From positions 62,001 to 126,000 of the forward strand of contig NZ_RZNZ01000003.1 in the NCBI RefSeq assembly GCF_008698145.1: a stretch of 64,000 bases of DNA, in the 5' to 3' direction. The notes beneath the pieces were generated by a model that saw nothing but the letters and a program-made list of their open reading frames with translations, had not been told where the DNA came from and made no database searches. Below, in pieces: positions 1 through 7,852 of this stretch; position 1 is the stretch's first letter, and the number at the start of each line of letters is the position of its first letter. A program made the translations under genes and the position numbers. This DNA comes from Bifidobacterium vespertilionis. Its GTDB lineage: Bacteria; Actinomycetota; Actinomycetes; Actinomycetales; Bifidobacteriaceae.

Positions 1-426
1 GAGCACCGGCTTCATCGGCCGGGCGTAGGCCTGCTCATCACCGTCGAAGCGCACCGGACCGTCCGCGAACAAGGCCAGTCCGGGCACGAAGCGCATCACC
101 GTTCCGGCCAGACCGCAGTAGACGTCCACATCGCCGTGGAACCTGCCGCTTGCCGGCGGGGTCACGGTCACCGTGGTGGGCGTAGAAGGGTCTTCCGCAC
201 AACGCACGCCCAAGGCATTGAGCGCGCCCATCATGAGCTCGGTGTCGCGCGAACGGAGCAGACCCACCAACGTGACCGGCTGCGAGCCGAGCGCGGCGAG
301 GATGAGATACCGGTTGGATAGGGATTTGCTGCCGGGAATCATGACCGTGGCATTGAGGGGGCCAGCCGCCACCGGCGCGTCCCACAGGGGTTCATTCGCA
401 TTACTCGTTGTAGTCATATTCAGCAT
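1..426 (-). CDS. aroA: 3-phosphoshikimate 1-carboxyvinyltransferase (EPSP synthase), N-terminal part
   Basis: The enzyme transfers enolpyruvate from PEP to shikimate-3-phosphate in aromatic amino-acid synthesis. The 142 codons present begin MLNMTTTSNAN and carry the substrate-binding loop PGSKSLSNRY at residues 31-40, then the conserved LAGTVMRF stretch near residue 112. Both are typical of the family. The frame is open to the left edge, so about two thirds of a usual ~430-residue protein lies outside the window. The start at 426 is tentative; an ATG three codons later (417) fits equally well, and neither has a strong ribosome site. Identity is firm, start moderate. Confidence 0.93.
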   Translation of the reverse strand, partial: MLNMTTTSNANEPLWDAPVAAGPLNATVMIPGSKSLSNRYLILAALGSQPVTLVGLLRSRDTELMMGALNALGVRCAEDPSTPTTVTVTPPASGRFHGDVDVYCGLAGTVMRFVPGLALFADGPVRFDGDEQAYARPMKPVL

Positions 427-505
427 GGTACAGTCCCGCCCGGCCCCGCGCGCAGGACATTTCACATGAAGACGGAGCCGAACAGGCCACTTCCGCATGC
501 TTGTT

Positions 506-700
506 GGCCTTCCGAGGGCGGATTCAGGCTCCTGCGGGAACCTAATTGGCCTTCCGAGGGCATCGCATCATGACAAAAACACGCGAAAACATACATTTAC
601 TGGGGAAATATGGGGCAATACAGCGCTTATGCCCATATGCATCCGCCCTCGGAAGGTCAAGTAGCTTTGCAAGACCGGTCACATCCGCCCTAGGAAGGCC
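506..700. repeat. Two direct and two inverted copies of a CCTTCCGAGGGCG motif
   Basis: The 334-base gap between aroA and the MazG-like gene has no gene that I can support. It holds GGCCTTCCGAGGGCGGAT at 506-523, GGCCTTCCGAGGGC at 548-561, ATCCGCCCTCGGAAGG at 641-656 and ATCCGCCCTAGGAAGGCC at 683-700. The outer pair is an 18-bp inverted repeat with one mismatch. The segment between the inner copies is AT-richer and could hold a promoter for the downstream plus-strand gene. The function is unknown: operator array, small mobile repeat or structured leader are all possible. Confidence 0.7.
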
Positions 701-760
701 ATATAGTGATTCCGTAAGGCGTCTCATCGACACATTCCTTCGCGGGGAGGGCATTTCACA

Positions 761-1117
761 ATGATCAGCGAATCGACGATCCAAGCGGTGAGGGATTTCA
801 GCGCGCAACGGGACTGGGACCGGTTCCACACCCCGGAGAATCTGGCCAAATCCATCATCATCGAAGGCGCGGAGCTGCTGGAATGCTACCAGTGGACGCC
901 GCAGGCCCCCGCACTGGACAGCGGGCATGTGCAGGAGGAGCTGGCGGACGTACTCACCTACTGCATCATGATGGCGGACAGCCTGGGCGTGGACATGGAC
1001 GAGATCATCCTCGCCAAGTTGGAGAAGACCAAGCGCAAGTATCCGGCTGAACTCATGCGCGAGGATCCGCAGGCCGCGCAGGAACGCCATTGGGCCGCCC
1101 GCGGCGAGCGGATCTGA
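761..1117 (+). CDS. MazG-like nucleotide pyrophosphohydrolase
   Basis: This 118-residue protein belongs to the all-alpha NTP pyrophosphohydrolase group (MazG-like/dCTPase), which cleaves non-canonical or excess (d)NTPs to the monophosphate and PPi using Mg2+. The metal-binding signature is present: E35-x2-E38 (EGAE), E41, then E60-x2-D63 (EELADV). Length fits a single-domain member. The start is set by ATG 761 preceded by GGGGAGGG. It stands alone after the repeat-rich gap, with the TSUP gene 76 bases downstream on the same strand. The nucleotide substrate cannot be told from sequence. Confidence 0.85.
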   Translation: MISESTIQAVRDFSAQRDWDRFHTPENLAKSIIIEGAELLECYQWTPQAPALDSGHVQEELADVLTYCIMMADSLGVDMDEIILAKLEKTKRKYPAELMREDPQAAQERHWAARGERI

Positions 1118-1193
1118 GCCCACGCCTTCCCCCGAAAACCGCCATGCGGACGGGGCCGATGGCATGTAACACGGCATTCATACCCTGAGGCGC

Positions 1194-1979
1194 ATGGATT
1201 TGACTACGTTGCCTTCTCTATGGATGACCTTGGCCATCGTCTGTCCGCTGGTGCTGCTCGGCGGTGTGGTGGACGCCGTTGCCGGCGGAGGCGGGCTCAT
1301 CACGCTGCCCTCGTATCTGATCGCCGGCGTGCCGCCGCATCTGGCCATCGCCACGAACCAGCTGTCCGCGGCGATCGGCTCCACCGCCTCCACGGTGAGG
1401 CTTTGGCGCAACGGCTTCGTCAATGTGGCTCTGGCCCTGCCGGCCGCGCTGTTCGGCTTTCTGGGCAGTGTGGGCGGTGCGCGCATCACGCTGCTGGTGC
1501 CGGAGGGCGTGCTACGGTACGTGCTGCTGGTGCTGTTGCCCGTTGTGGCCGTGGTGGTGATGCGGCGCAAGAACCTCGCCGCCAAGGAGCGCGAAATGCC
1601 ATGGAACCGCCGGTGGCTGCTGGTGGCGGCATGCTCGCTGGCGTGCGGCTTGTACAACGGCTTCTACGGCCCCGGGTCGGGCACGTTCACCCTGCTTGCG
1701 TTCACTACGGTCGCCGGCATGGGTCTGAAGGACGCCTCCGGGGACATGAAGATCTGGAATCTGTCCGCCAACATCGCATCCATCATCACCTTCGCGCTCA
1801 GCGGGCAGATGTGGTGGCTGGTGGGCTGCGTGGCCGGCGTATTCGGCATGGCGGGCCATTACGTGGGCGCCGGATTGGTGCTCAAGGACGGCACGCGGAT
1901 CGTGCGGCCGGTTATCGTGCTGGTGCTGGTGATCCTGTTCGTGCGCACGGCACTCGAACTGGCCGGCGTGATCGCATAG
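1194..1979 (+). CDS. TSUP/TauE-SafE family membrane permease
   Basis: This 261-residue polytopic protein of the TauE/SafE (TSUP) family is thought to move sulfite, sulfonates or other small organic anions across the membrane. It has about eight hydrophobic segments and the duplicated family pattern: GGVVDAVAGGGGLITLPS near residues 24-41 and YNGFYGPGSGTF near 151-162. Start ATG 1194 follows CTGAGG. A strong hairpin directly after the stop ends the transcript. The substrate is not known; sulfur or organic-anion transport is a family-level inference. Confidence 0.85.
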   Translation: MDLTTLPSLWMTLAIVCPLVLLGGVVDAVAGGGGLITLPSYLIAGVPPHLAIATNQLSAAIGSTASTVRLWRNGFVNVALALPAALFGFLGSVGGARITLLVPEGVLRYVLLVLLPVVAVVVMRRKNLAAKEREMPWNRRWLLVAACSLACGLYNGFYGPGSGTFTLLAFTTVAGMGLKDASGDMKIWNLSANIASIITFALSGQMWWLVGCVAGVFGMAGHYVGAGLVLKDGTRIVRPVIVLVLVILFVRTALELAGVIA

Positions 1980-1980
1980 C

Positions 1981-2014
1981 AAAGCCCTCGGAAACAATCG
2001 TCTCCGAGGGCTTT
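1981..2014. terminator. Bidirectional intrinsic terminator
   Basis: AAAGCCCTCGGA at 1981-1992 pairs perfectly with TCCGAGGGCTTT at 2003-2014 around a 10-base loop. It lies between the convergent TSUP (plus) and MFS (minus) genes, with A and T tracts on either side, so it can serve both. Confidence 0.85.
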
Positions 2015-2034
2015 CTCGCACTAGCGCGAGCAGA

Positions 2035-3363
2035 TCACTTCACGCGCTTGACGGCGAGAATCAGCAGGCCGCCGATCACGCAGATCGCGGTCTCGACCGG
2101 GAACATCGCGCGGTAGCCGATGGTGGAGATCACCAGGCCGGCGATGGCCGGGCCGAACACCTGGCCGAGCGTATTGGCCATGTTGATGATGCCGAGGTCC
2201 TTGGCGGCGGTCTTCGGATCGGGCAGCACAGCCACGTTGAGCGCCTGGTCGACGGCGTTGTAGGCGCCCATGCCGATGCCGGCGATCAGCGCGTAGGCGA
2301 ACATGGTCCACGGTTCGGCGTCGAAGAACGGGAAGAACGCGCCCACGCCCAGCATGATCGTGGTGATGGCCACGGGGGCCTTGATGCGGTGGAAGCGGTC
2401 GGACAGCGGGCCGGCGATCACGCAGAACACGATGCCGGTGATCATGAGGATGAGCGACATGGTGGAGATCGCGGCGGTCTGGGCATCGGAATCAAGCTTC
2501 ATGTAGTCGGAGAAGATGTACAGCTGGTAGCCCACGATCACGTACTGGCCGGTGACCATGAGCATCTTGCCGGCGAGGGCGAGGTAGTAGTCGCGGCAGT
2601 TGCGCGTGGGGAACATGAAGTACTGCTTGATGGCGTCGTGGTCGAACTTGGCGCGGACGACGTCCTTGTTGCCGGGCTCGCGCATGATGATCGGGGAGAT
2701 GACGCCACCCACGGCGGCGATCACGGCGAAGATGAGTACGCCGGTGGTGGCCGCGTCGTTGCTGGCGATGAAGCGGGCGGCGATCAGGCCGGAGCCGTAG
2801 TTGCCGATGGCCATGCCGATGCCCCAGAAGGAGGAGATCGTACCGCGCCAACGCGGGGCGATGCGGTCGGACAGCTGGGCGATCATGGGGGCGGTGACGC
2901 AGTTGAGGGCCACGTTGTACAGGGTCCAGGTGACCAGCAGCATGGGCCACGTGGAGGAGAAGGCCAGCCAGACGAACATGATCGCGCAGGCGAAGGAGGC
3001 GCACACGATCCACGGGGTGCGGCTGCCGAAGCGGGTGCGGGTGATGTCGGACAGGGCGCCGGCGATGATGTTGGAGATCGTGGCGGCCACCATGGCGATG
3101 GTGGAGAACAGCGGGATGAGCGCCACCTTCTGGTCGGGCGCGAAGAACTGCAGCTTGGCGGGCAGCAGCGTGGCGGAGACGCCCACGTAGGCGAGCATCC
3201 AGCAGGCCGGTCCCACGAGCAGTCCGAAGCCCAGGCGCAGCGGCAGCTTGGGCTGATCGGCGTTGTTCACGCCGTAGGTGGGTTCCTTCGTCTCAGGTGC
3301 GGATGCGGTGGAGACGGCGGTCGTCCCGGCAGCCTTCCTGTCCATCACCGTTTGTGCGGTCAT
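2035..3363 (-). CDS. MFS transporter, probably sugar
   Basis: This 442-residue major facilitator protein has twelve predicted membrane segments in two halves and a soluble N-terminus of about 40 residues. The MFS motif-A region is recognisable after TM2 (SDITRTRFGSR) and again in the second half (SDRFHRIKAP). The pattern resembles the GPH/sugar-type MFS carriers. The start at 3363 is chosen because AGGAGGAAGG lies just upstream; an earlier in-frame start would overlap the operator. LacI-type palindromes at the promoter point to carbohydrate control. Substrate and direction of transport are not shown by sequence. Confidence 0.85.
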   Translation of the reverse strand: MTAQTVMDRKAAGTTAVSTASAPETKEPTYGVNNADQPKLPLRLGFGLLVGPACWMLAYVGVSATLLPAKLQFFAPDQKVALIPLFSTIAMVAATISNIIAGALSDITRTRFGSRTPWIVCASFACAIMFVWLAFSSTWPMLLVTWTLYNVALNCVTAPMIAQLSDRIAPRWRGTISSFWGIGMAIGNYGSGLIAARFIASNDAATTGVLIFAVIAAVGGVISPIIMREPGNKDVVRAKFDHDAIKQYFMFPTRNCRDYYLALAGKMLMVTGQYVIVGYQLYIFSDYMKLDSDAQTAAISTMSLILMITGIVFCVIAGPLSDRFHRIKAPVAITTIMLGVGAFFPFFDAEPWTMFAYALIAGIGMGAYNAVDQALNVAVLPDPKTAAKDLGIINMANTLGQVFGPAIAGLVISTIGYRAMFPVETAICVIGGLLILAVKRVK

Positions 3364-3422
3364 GTTTCTTCCTTCCTCCTGCGCATTCCGGGGACGGCGT
3401 TGTCTCTTGAGCGACGATCCGG

Positions 3423-3443
3423 ATGTTTGCGCAAACATTATGG
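3423..3443 (-). promoter_or_regulatory. LacI-type operator overlapping the MFS promoter
   Basis: ATGTTTGCGCAAACAT at 3423-3438 is a perfect 16-bp palindrome with the central CG typical of LacI-family sites. A CATAAT -10 candidate (3442-3437 on the minus strand) abuts it, so a bound repressor would cover the transcription start. The gene begins 60 bases downstream. Confidence 0.7.
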
Positions 3444-3544
3444 CGTTTAAGAGAATACACCTTACAGGCGGGGCAACATGATGTAAATCGATTCACATTG
3501 GACAATAATCTGATTTTTGTTACGAATACCACATTTCAGGCGGC

Positions 3545-3595
3545 GCAAACGATGCCAGAGACCATGTTGATCATGTACTGATCAAAACGTTTGCG
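3545..3595. promoter_or_regulatory. Two inverted half-site-like motifs upstream of the MFS operator
   Basis: CGCAAACG at 3545-3552 and its exact reverse complement CGTTTGCG at 3588-3595 share the core of the 3423 palindrome. They could be auxiliary sites for the same LacI-type repressor, with looping between them. This is inferred from motif likeness only. Confidence 0.4.
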
Positions 3596-3622
3596 TTCAC
3601 ATCATCAGCGGCATGGACCACA

Positions 3623-4864
3623 TCACCGGTCCGCCGGCAAACGGGACTCCAGTCCCGTGACCTTGTCGACATCAGCCGCGGCCGCCGTCGCCATCTTTGG
3701 AACGGCAGCCCCCACGCCCACGTTGGCATGCAGCTGCGCGTACACGAGCTGGGCGGCCACACGATCGGCCTCGATCGCCGCGATCTGACGGGCGAAGACG
3801 ATGAACCATCCCAGGAACACCAGGCCGGACAGCGCCTCCACGTTGGTGAGCGTGTTGTCGCCTTTGAGCCAGATCAGCCCGGCCACACCGCACACGCCGA
3901 TCGCCAGATCGCCGATCACGAACATGGCCTTGGACAGCTGCGGGGCGAGCCACGGCAGCACGATCAGCAGCACGCACATGATCGGCGGCAGGCCGCGCGC
4001 GAAGAAATCGTGCGTGTGGGGATGCGGCGTGTACCGGAACGTGCCGATGCCGATGAAAAACAGCCCGGCGAGCGTGAGGAAGCCCATGAGCAGCACCATC
4101 CGCAGCCGGAAATGGCTGATGTCGTCCACGGGCCGGCCGGCGCGCGCCTCCCGATCCCCCGCCCGGCCCACATCGGGCAGCGCGTCCACATGGTCCTGCT
4201 GCCAGCGCACGCGCAGCCGGTGCGTGGTGATGAGCTCGGAGACCGCGAAGTAGCTCACGATGATGATGCACACGCCCGCCAGAATGAGTGTGGAGTTGAA
4301 CATGCGCGCCGCGAAGGTGGTGCGGTCCCCCAGCTGCGAAAAGTTGTTGTTGTACCAGTATGGATCGTCCGTGGTCAGACCCGCCGTGGTGACGCCGGAG
4401 AGCACGAAGAACGGCAGCAGCGAGGCGATGGTCTTCGCGTTCATGAGATCGGCCTGCACAAAGGTGAAATAGCCCACCACGCCGGCGATGCCCGCGGTGA
4501 TCCATGGCAAGTAGTCGTTGAACGATCCCATCATGGAGCTGATGACGCCCATGATCGCGAAATCGCACAGGAAGATGGTGGAGGCGTACACCACTGACAG
4601 CGCCAGCACCTCCACCGCGCGGCGCACCGGCACCAGCCAGCCGTGATCCAGATTCCACGAACGCGAATGGCGGGCGTATCCGATGGCGAACGACACCACG
4701 CCGCATGCCGTCACCATGCCGGACGACACGGTGAGCAGCCGCCGGGACACCTGCCAGATGGCCGGCGCATACTCCACATACAGCTTCATGGCGATGGCGC
4801 ACACCACCGCGCACACCAGGAAGGAAATGAGCCCGGAGGTCTCCGCCCGCTGATGACGTCCCAT
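3623..4864 (-). CDS. Multi-pass membrane protein of unknown function
   Basis: This 413-residue protein has about ten hydrophobic segments (for example near residues 12-30, 80-105, 115-135, 185-205 and 260-280) and a soluble loop around 215-250. I do not recognise a transporter or enzyme signature. Start 4864 is chosen for the GGAGGGAGGAG site just upstream. It runs on the minus strand and its stop lies about 260 bases upstream of the MFS start, so it is probably a separate unit. It may be conserved in bifidobacteria, but I cannot name a family with confidence. Confidence 0.75.
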   Translation of the reverse strand: MGRHQRAETSGLISFLVCAVVCAIAMKLYVEYAPAIWQVSRRLLTVSSGMVTACGVVSFAIGYARHSRSWNLDHGWLVPVRRAVEVLALSVVYASTIFLCDFAIMGVISSMMGSFNDYLPWITAGIAGVVGYFTFVQADLMNAKTIASLLPFFVLSGVTTAGLTTDDPYWYNNNFSQLGDRTTFAARMFNSTLILAGVCIIIVSYFAVSELITTHRLRVRWQQDHVDALPDVGRAGDREARAGRPVDDISHFRLRMVLLMGFLTLAGLFFIGIGTFRYTPHPHTHDFFARGLPPIMCVLLIVLPWLAPQLSKAMFVIGDLAIGVCGVAGLIWLKGDNTLTNVEALSGLVFLGWFIVFARQIAAIEADRVAAQLVYAQLHANVGVGAAVPKMATAAAADVDKVTGLESRLPADR

Positions 4865-4988
4865 GATTCGGCTCCTCCCTCCGGTTTCGCATGCCGGCCT
4901 GCGGTACATGGACGGCTGCGGCACCCCGATTCTATACCGGATTGGCGGCGGAGGGACTGTTTTATGCCACGAGTTTGAGTACGGGCGA

Positions 4989-5774
4989 TCAGCGCCTGCT
5001 CAGCTCCGCCATGGCCATGTAGTGGAGCACGTCGAACGACTCGGGGGCGATGTCCTTCAGCAGCCGCCTGTGCTCGCGCTCCCATGCGGCGATCCGATCC
5101 GCCGGAAGCGAGGCTCCGATGCCCCGGCACGTCTTCACCCGCCCGTTCCAGCTTTCACGCGTGAACGGCACCTTCACCAGACGTTCGTCATGGTAGGTCA
5201 GACTGAACCCCTCCCCGTAGCACTCGGGAATCTCGATCGGCCTCATGCGCTCCCCCTCGCCGCTCCAGTGCGGACTGTACTTGAGCACAAGCCGCTCGCT
5301 CGCCCCGGCGATCGGATCCGCATCCGGCAGCCAGGCCATGTAGAGCACCAGAATCCGTCCGCCCGGCCTGAGCATCCGATGCAGGTTCTCATGGATGGCG
5401 TCATGATCGAAATACCAGAAGCACTGGCACGCCGTGATCACGTCGAACGACCCGTCCGGGAAATCCAGGCGTTCCGCGGGCGCGGCCAGATACCTGATGT
5501 CCATGCCCTTGGACAGCCTCCTCGCCTGCTCGATCTGGTTCTCGGAGATATCGGCGCCGGTCCAGTGCGCGCCATAGCGGTACATGTTCCGCGGCAGCAC
5601 GCCCGTCCCGGTTCCAAGATCGAGCACATCCTGACCGTCGCGGCACAGCCCGCGCGCAAGGATCCACCCATAGAATTCTGGTGGATAGATGTCCCGGTAC
5701 TTCGCATAATCCTCCGACGTTCTGCCCCAGTCAAAGGGCGCGCCCTCATCTATGCGCTCGTCGCTGATCTCCAT
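4989..5774 (-). CDS. Class I SAM-dependent methyltransferase
   Basis: This 261-residue methyltransferase of the UbiE/Methyltransf_11 type shows motif I VLDLGTGTG at residues 50-58, the acidic ADIS that contacts the SAM ribose, and the FDVITACQCFWYFD stretch of motif IV, followed by LRPGGRILVLY. No substrate domain is evident. ATG 5774 has AGGGAAG about nine bases upstream; ATG 5798 is an in-frame alternative with a poorer site. Similar proteins in Firmicutes and Actinobacteria act on small molecules, but the acceptor here is unknown. Confidence 0.85.
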   Translation of the reverse strand: MEISDERIDEGAPFDWGRTSEDYAKYRDIYPPEFYGWILARGLCRDGQDVLDLGTGTGVLPRNMYRYGAHWTGADISENQIEQARRLSKGMDIRYLAAPAERLDFPDGSFDVITACQCFWYFDHDAIHENLHRMLRPGGRILVLYMAWLPDADPIAGASERLVLKYSPHWSGEGERMRPIEIPECYGEGFSLTYHDERLVKVPFTRESWNGRVKTCRGIGASLPADRIAAWEREHRRLLKDIAPESFDVLHYMAMAELSRR

Positions 5775-5986
5775 AACCGCCGCTTCCCTGTTGTGCATTG
5801 CCTTATTGTCGTCATCGCATGTCGCTCTTCGACGTCGGCCCCATTCTATCCGCGCGCGACGGCGATGCACATGACGGCGTACGGATGCCAACCACTCCGG
5901 TCACCATCGCACGTCCGGGCCCGATGTTAGATTATTTATTTGTGCTCTTGTCAGCAGTGGATTCCAATCCACTGCGGTGGCGCATA

Positions 5987-6063
5987 CGGGACATAGCGCA
6001 GCTTGGTAGCGCGCCTGCTTTGGGAGCAGGATGTCGCGGGTTCAAATCCCGCTGTCCCGACCA
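5987..6063 (+). tRNA. tRNA-Pro (anticodon TGG), CCA encoded
   Basis: A complete cloverleaf is present: acceptor CGGGACA/TGTCCCG with discriminator A, D stem GCGC/GCGC, anticodon stem CCTGC/GCAGG around loop TTTGGGA (TGG), T stem GCGGG/CCCGC around TTCAAAT, and CCA in the DNA at 6061-6063. Its 3' half is the core of the attachment-site repeats seen downstream, so it appears to be the integration target for the island that follows. Confidence 0.97.
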
Positions 6064-6240
6064 CAAAACCTTACTCCCGCTTGGGATTTGCGGCTTCGCC
6101 GTTCGAGGCGAAAGGCCGCTGTGGTAACGATTCGGTAACGATGACCGCAGACCTAGGCCGCAATTGGTTGTGCAGGAAAGAACAATCCCCGGGGTTTCAT
6201 GATGTTTCGCATGAGTGACGTTCCGGGGCATTCGCTAGCA
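6064..6240 (+). repeat. Attachment arm repeat A1 (copy of 10408-10600)
   Basis: This flank after tRNA-Pro is repeated at about 10408-10600 with roughly 85-90 percent identity by eye. Shared blocks are ACTCCCGC, the paired GGTAACGA motifs, ATCCCCGGGGTTTCATGATG, and CCGGGGCATTCGCTAGCAGT. A shorter, more diverged copy lies at 7152-7250. The sequence just after A1 (about 6248-6275) resembles the first codons of the HEPN gene at 10600, as if that gene had been here before. Confidence 0.75.
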
Positions 6241-6284
6241 GTCTAGCCGCCGCATGTCCCGGAAATCAATCCGCAATGTGATTC

Positions 6285-6301
6285 ACACATACTATATGTG
6301 T
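6285..6301. promoter_or_regulatory. Toxin-antitoxin operator palindrome
   Basis: ACACATA-CTA-TATGTGT at 6285-6301 is a perfect 7-bp inverted repeat 45 bases before the antitoxin start. RHH antitoxins usually bind such palindromes to repress their own operon, so this is the likely autoregulatory site. Confidence 0.6.
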
Positions 6302-6345
6302 TACAATGTTCATACATCAGCATTGTTTTGGTAAGGAGTCTTGCG

Positions 6346-6606
6346 ATGGCCGATACCGCGACAATCAGTTTCCGCACGGACCCGCAGGTCAAACAGCAGG
6401 CGAAGGAACTATATGAGTCGATGGGCTTGGACCTGTCGACAGCGTTAAATATGTTCCTGCGTCAATCATTGACCGACAATGGCATGCCGTTCCGCGCCAC
6501 GAGGGAGAACCCGTTGAACATGGAGGCACGTCGTCAGGCCGACGACCGGGAGGGCTCCGCGTTCCCAGACGTGGATACTCTGATGAAGGATCTGATGGAT
6601 GCTTAG
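6346..6606 (+). CDS. dinJ: DinJ/RelB-family antitoxin
   Basis: This 86-residue antitoxin has an N-terminal ribbon-helix-helix DNA-binding segment (TISFRTDPQVKQQAKELYES, then LDLSTALNMFL near 29-39) and an acidic C-terminal tail (FPDVDTLMKDLMD) that should wrap the toxin. The start at ATG 6346 has a clear TAAGGAG. Its last eight bases overlap the toxin start, as usual for coupled pairs. It is expected to repress the operon through the palindrome upstream. It is the only cargo, with yafQ, of the first tRNA-Pro cassette. Confidence 0.93.
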   Translation: MADTATISFRTDPQVKQQAKELYESMGLDLSTALNMFLRQSLTDNGMPFRATRENPLNMEARRQADDREGSAFPDVDTLMKDLMDA

Positions 6607-6880
6607 ATCCGTCTTCCGCACCACGCAGTTCAAGAAGGACTTCAAAGGACTGTTGAAGAAGCACTACGACCCGGACAAACTACGACGCGCCGTCGAAGCG
6701 TTGATGACCGAGGACCGTGACCTGCTGTCGACCAAGTATCGTGATCATGCGTTGGTCAACAACTGGAAAGGATATCGGGAGATCCACATCGAGGGAGACT
6801 GGTTGCTCATCTACCGCATCGAACGCAATGAGCTGCAACTTGTGCTGACTCGCACCGGATCGCACGACCAGCTGTACTGA
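6599..6880 (+). CDS. yafQ: YafQ-family mRNA interferase toxin
   Basis: This 93-residue RelE-fold toxin cuts mRNA on the ribosome when free of its antitoxin. The residues used by YafQ for catalysis are all in place: H50, H63 and D67 in HIEGDW, and H89 in the C-terminal TGSHDQLY. Length and spacing match the family, so it should be active. It overlaps the antitoxin gene by eight bases. The arm repeat B1 begins about 47 bases after the stop. Confidence 0.92.
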   Translation: MLRSVFRTTQFKKDFKGLLKKHYDPDKLRRAVEALMTEDRDLLSTKYRDHALVNNWKGYREIHIEGDWLLIYRIERNELQLVLTRTGSHDQLY

Positions 6881-6926
6881 CATGCGGCATCGAACATACC
6901 ACTTCCTTGTCGGATGCGATCCAAGT

Positions 6927-7025
6927 CATTTGCGACACGCCGACACCCCTTCCCTCCCGCATGCGACAAGGACGGTAACGAGATGGTAACGACGACCGTC
7001 ACGATGAACCAATCCCAGTCCGGTC
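6927..7025 (+). repeat. Attachment arm repeat B1 (copy of 11357-11453)
   Basis: About 95 bases starting TTTGCGACACGCCGAC are repeated at 11357-11453 with only a handful of differences. The block contains the paired TAAC arm motif (6974-6997) followed by CGTCACGATGAACCAATCCCAG. A more distant copy lies on the minus strand at about 28069-28020. Confidence 0.8.
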
Positions 7026-7120
7026 AACCAAACTTCCCAAAACCCGGAATCGGCTTGATTCCAACGAAAATCAGCCCACTCAAATCCAGCCGGACAAGCC
7101 AATCGAACGCCCGCCCAAAC

Positions 7121-7237
7121 AGGATGTCGCGGGTTCAAATCCGGCTAGCCCGACCAAAAGCCCTACTCCCGCTTGGGATGTGGGGCTTTGTCATATTTCC
7201 TCGAACAGGCTGATGGTAACACTGGATAACAATGACC
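7121..7237 (+). mobile_element. Attachment-site remnant J2 with arms on both sides
   Basis: The tRNA-like core AGGATGTCGCGGGTTCAAAT begins at 7121 and continues CCGGCTAGCCCGACCA, so it is the 3' end of a tRNA-Pro-type gene rather than a whole tRNA. An arm pair lies 147 bases upstream (6974-6997), and a diverged pair 94 bases downstream (7215-7237, GGTAACACTGGATAACAATG). With both arms it has the layout of a complete phage-type attP, or of a junction between two tandem elements. Confidence 0.65.
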
Positions 7238-7279
7238 ACAGACCATCGCCGGTTATGACGTTCGGCTTACGGAATGCAG

Positions 7280-7837
7280 TCAGAACGGTTTGTCGGAGAC
7301 ACCGAGCGCTAGCCAGTCGGCGCAGGCTTGGGCGATGGCGCGCGGAGATTCGACGGCACCTCCCTCGAGCCACTTGATGAGGATGTTGAACATGGCGCCG
7401 GCGACAAAGTAGAGTCGGTATTGGCCGATGGATCCCATGGGTGCCCGTCCGGCCATCCCTCGTACGTATCCGTTAATCGTGTCCTGGATTAGGCTGGCGA
7501 ACCCGTTGCGATACAGTGTGAGAATGTAGGATTTGGCGGTCAGGAATCGGGTGAGCGAGCGCTCGAACCCGTTGGCGATGTTGGCGCGGGCGAATACGTC
7601 GTATTCCCTCGGTTTGGTGTCGGAGGGCTGGATGCTGTCGTGCAGGTCGCTCATCCATGCGTTGATGACGTCCTCCTTTGATTTGAAATTGCGGTAGTAG
7701 GAAGCGCGGGCGACCCCGGCCTCCGCGACAATGTCGGTGACGGTGATGGCGGAAAATCGTCTGCGTTCCATCAGGGCGAACAGGGCTTCGGTGATCTGCC
7801 TGCGCACGCGATCATTTTCCATAGAGCCCCGGCTCAC
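7280..7837 (-). CDS. TetR/AcrR-family transcriptional regulator
   Basis: This 185-residue repressor has an N-terminal TetR helix-turn-helix at about residues 31-57 (ITVTDIVAEAGVARASYYRNF) and a helical ligand-binding C-terminal domain ending LALGVSDKPF. The GTG start at 7837 is preferred because AAGGGAGA lies five to six bases before it; an ATG five codons later has no such site. It is divergent from the CrtC/AttH-like gene, and shared GACGAT/ATCGTC palindromes lie before both genes, so it probably controls itself and that gene. The inducer is unknown. Confidence 0.88.
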   Translation of the reverse strand: MSRGSMENDRVRRQITEALFALMERRRFSAITVTDIVAEAGVARASYYRNFKSKEDVINAWMSDLHDSIQPSDTKPREYDVFARANIANGFERSLTRFLTAKSYILTLYRNGFASLIQDTINGYVRGMAGRAPMGSIGQYRLYFVAGAMFNILIKWLEGGAVESPRAIAQACADWLALGVSDKPF

Positions 7838-7852
7838 GATGTCTCCCTTCGT

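Larger units (their letters stand above)
6028..7150 (+). mobile_element. Integrase-less tRNA-Pro cassette 1 carrying a toxin-antitoxin pair
   Basis: The cassette runs from the tRNA-Pro T-arm (core starting AGGATGTCGCGGGTTC at 6028) to a second copy of that core at 7121. Inside the left end lies a paired arm motif at 6123-6146 (GGTAACGA, four bases, GGTAACGATGACC), 95 bases after the core. Inside the right end lies a similar pair at 6974-6997, 147 bases before the next core. The only cargo is dinJ-yafQ. There is no integrase gene, so movement would need one in trans. Boundaries are inferred from repeats; excision has not been shown. Confidence 0.65.

Noticed and set aside
7121-7150. Functional tRNA genes at 7121, 10378 and 27923
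   Set aside because: Only the T-arm and acceptor 3' strand are present; the D and anticodon arms are missing, so these are attachment-site fragments.
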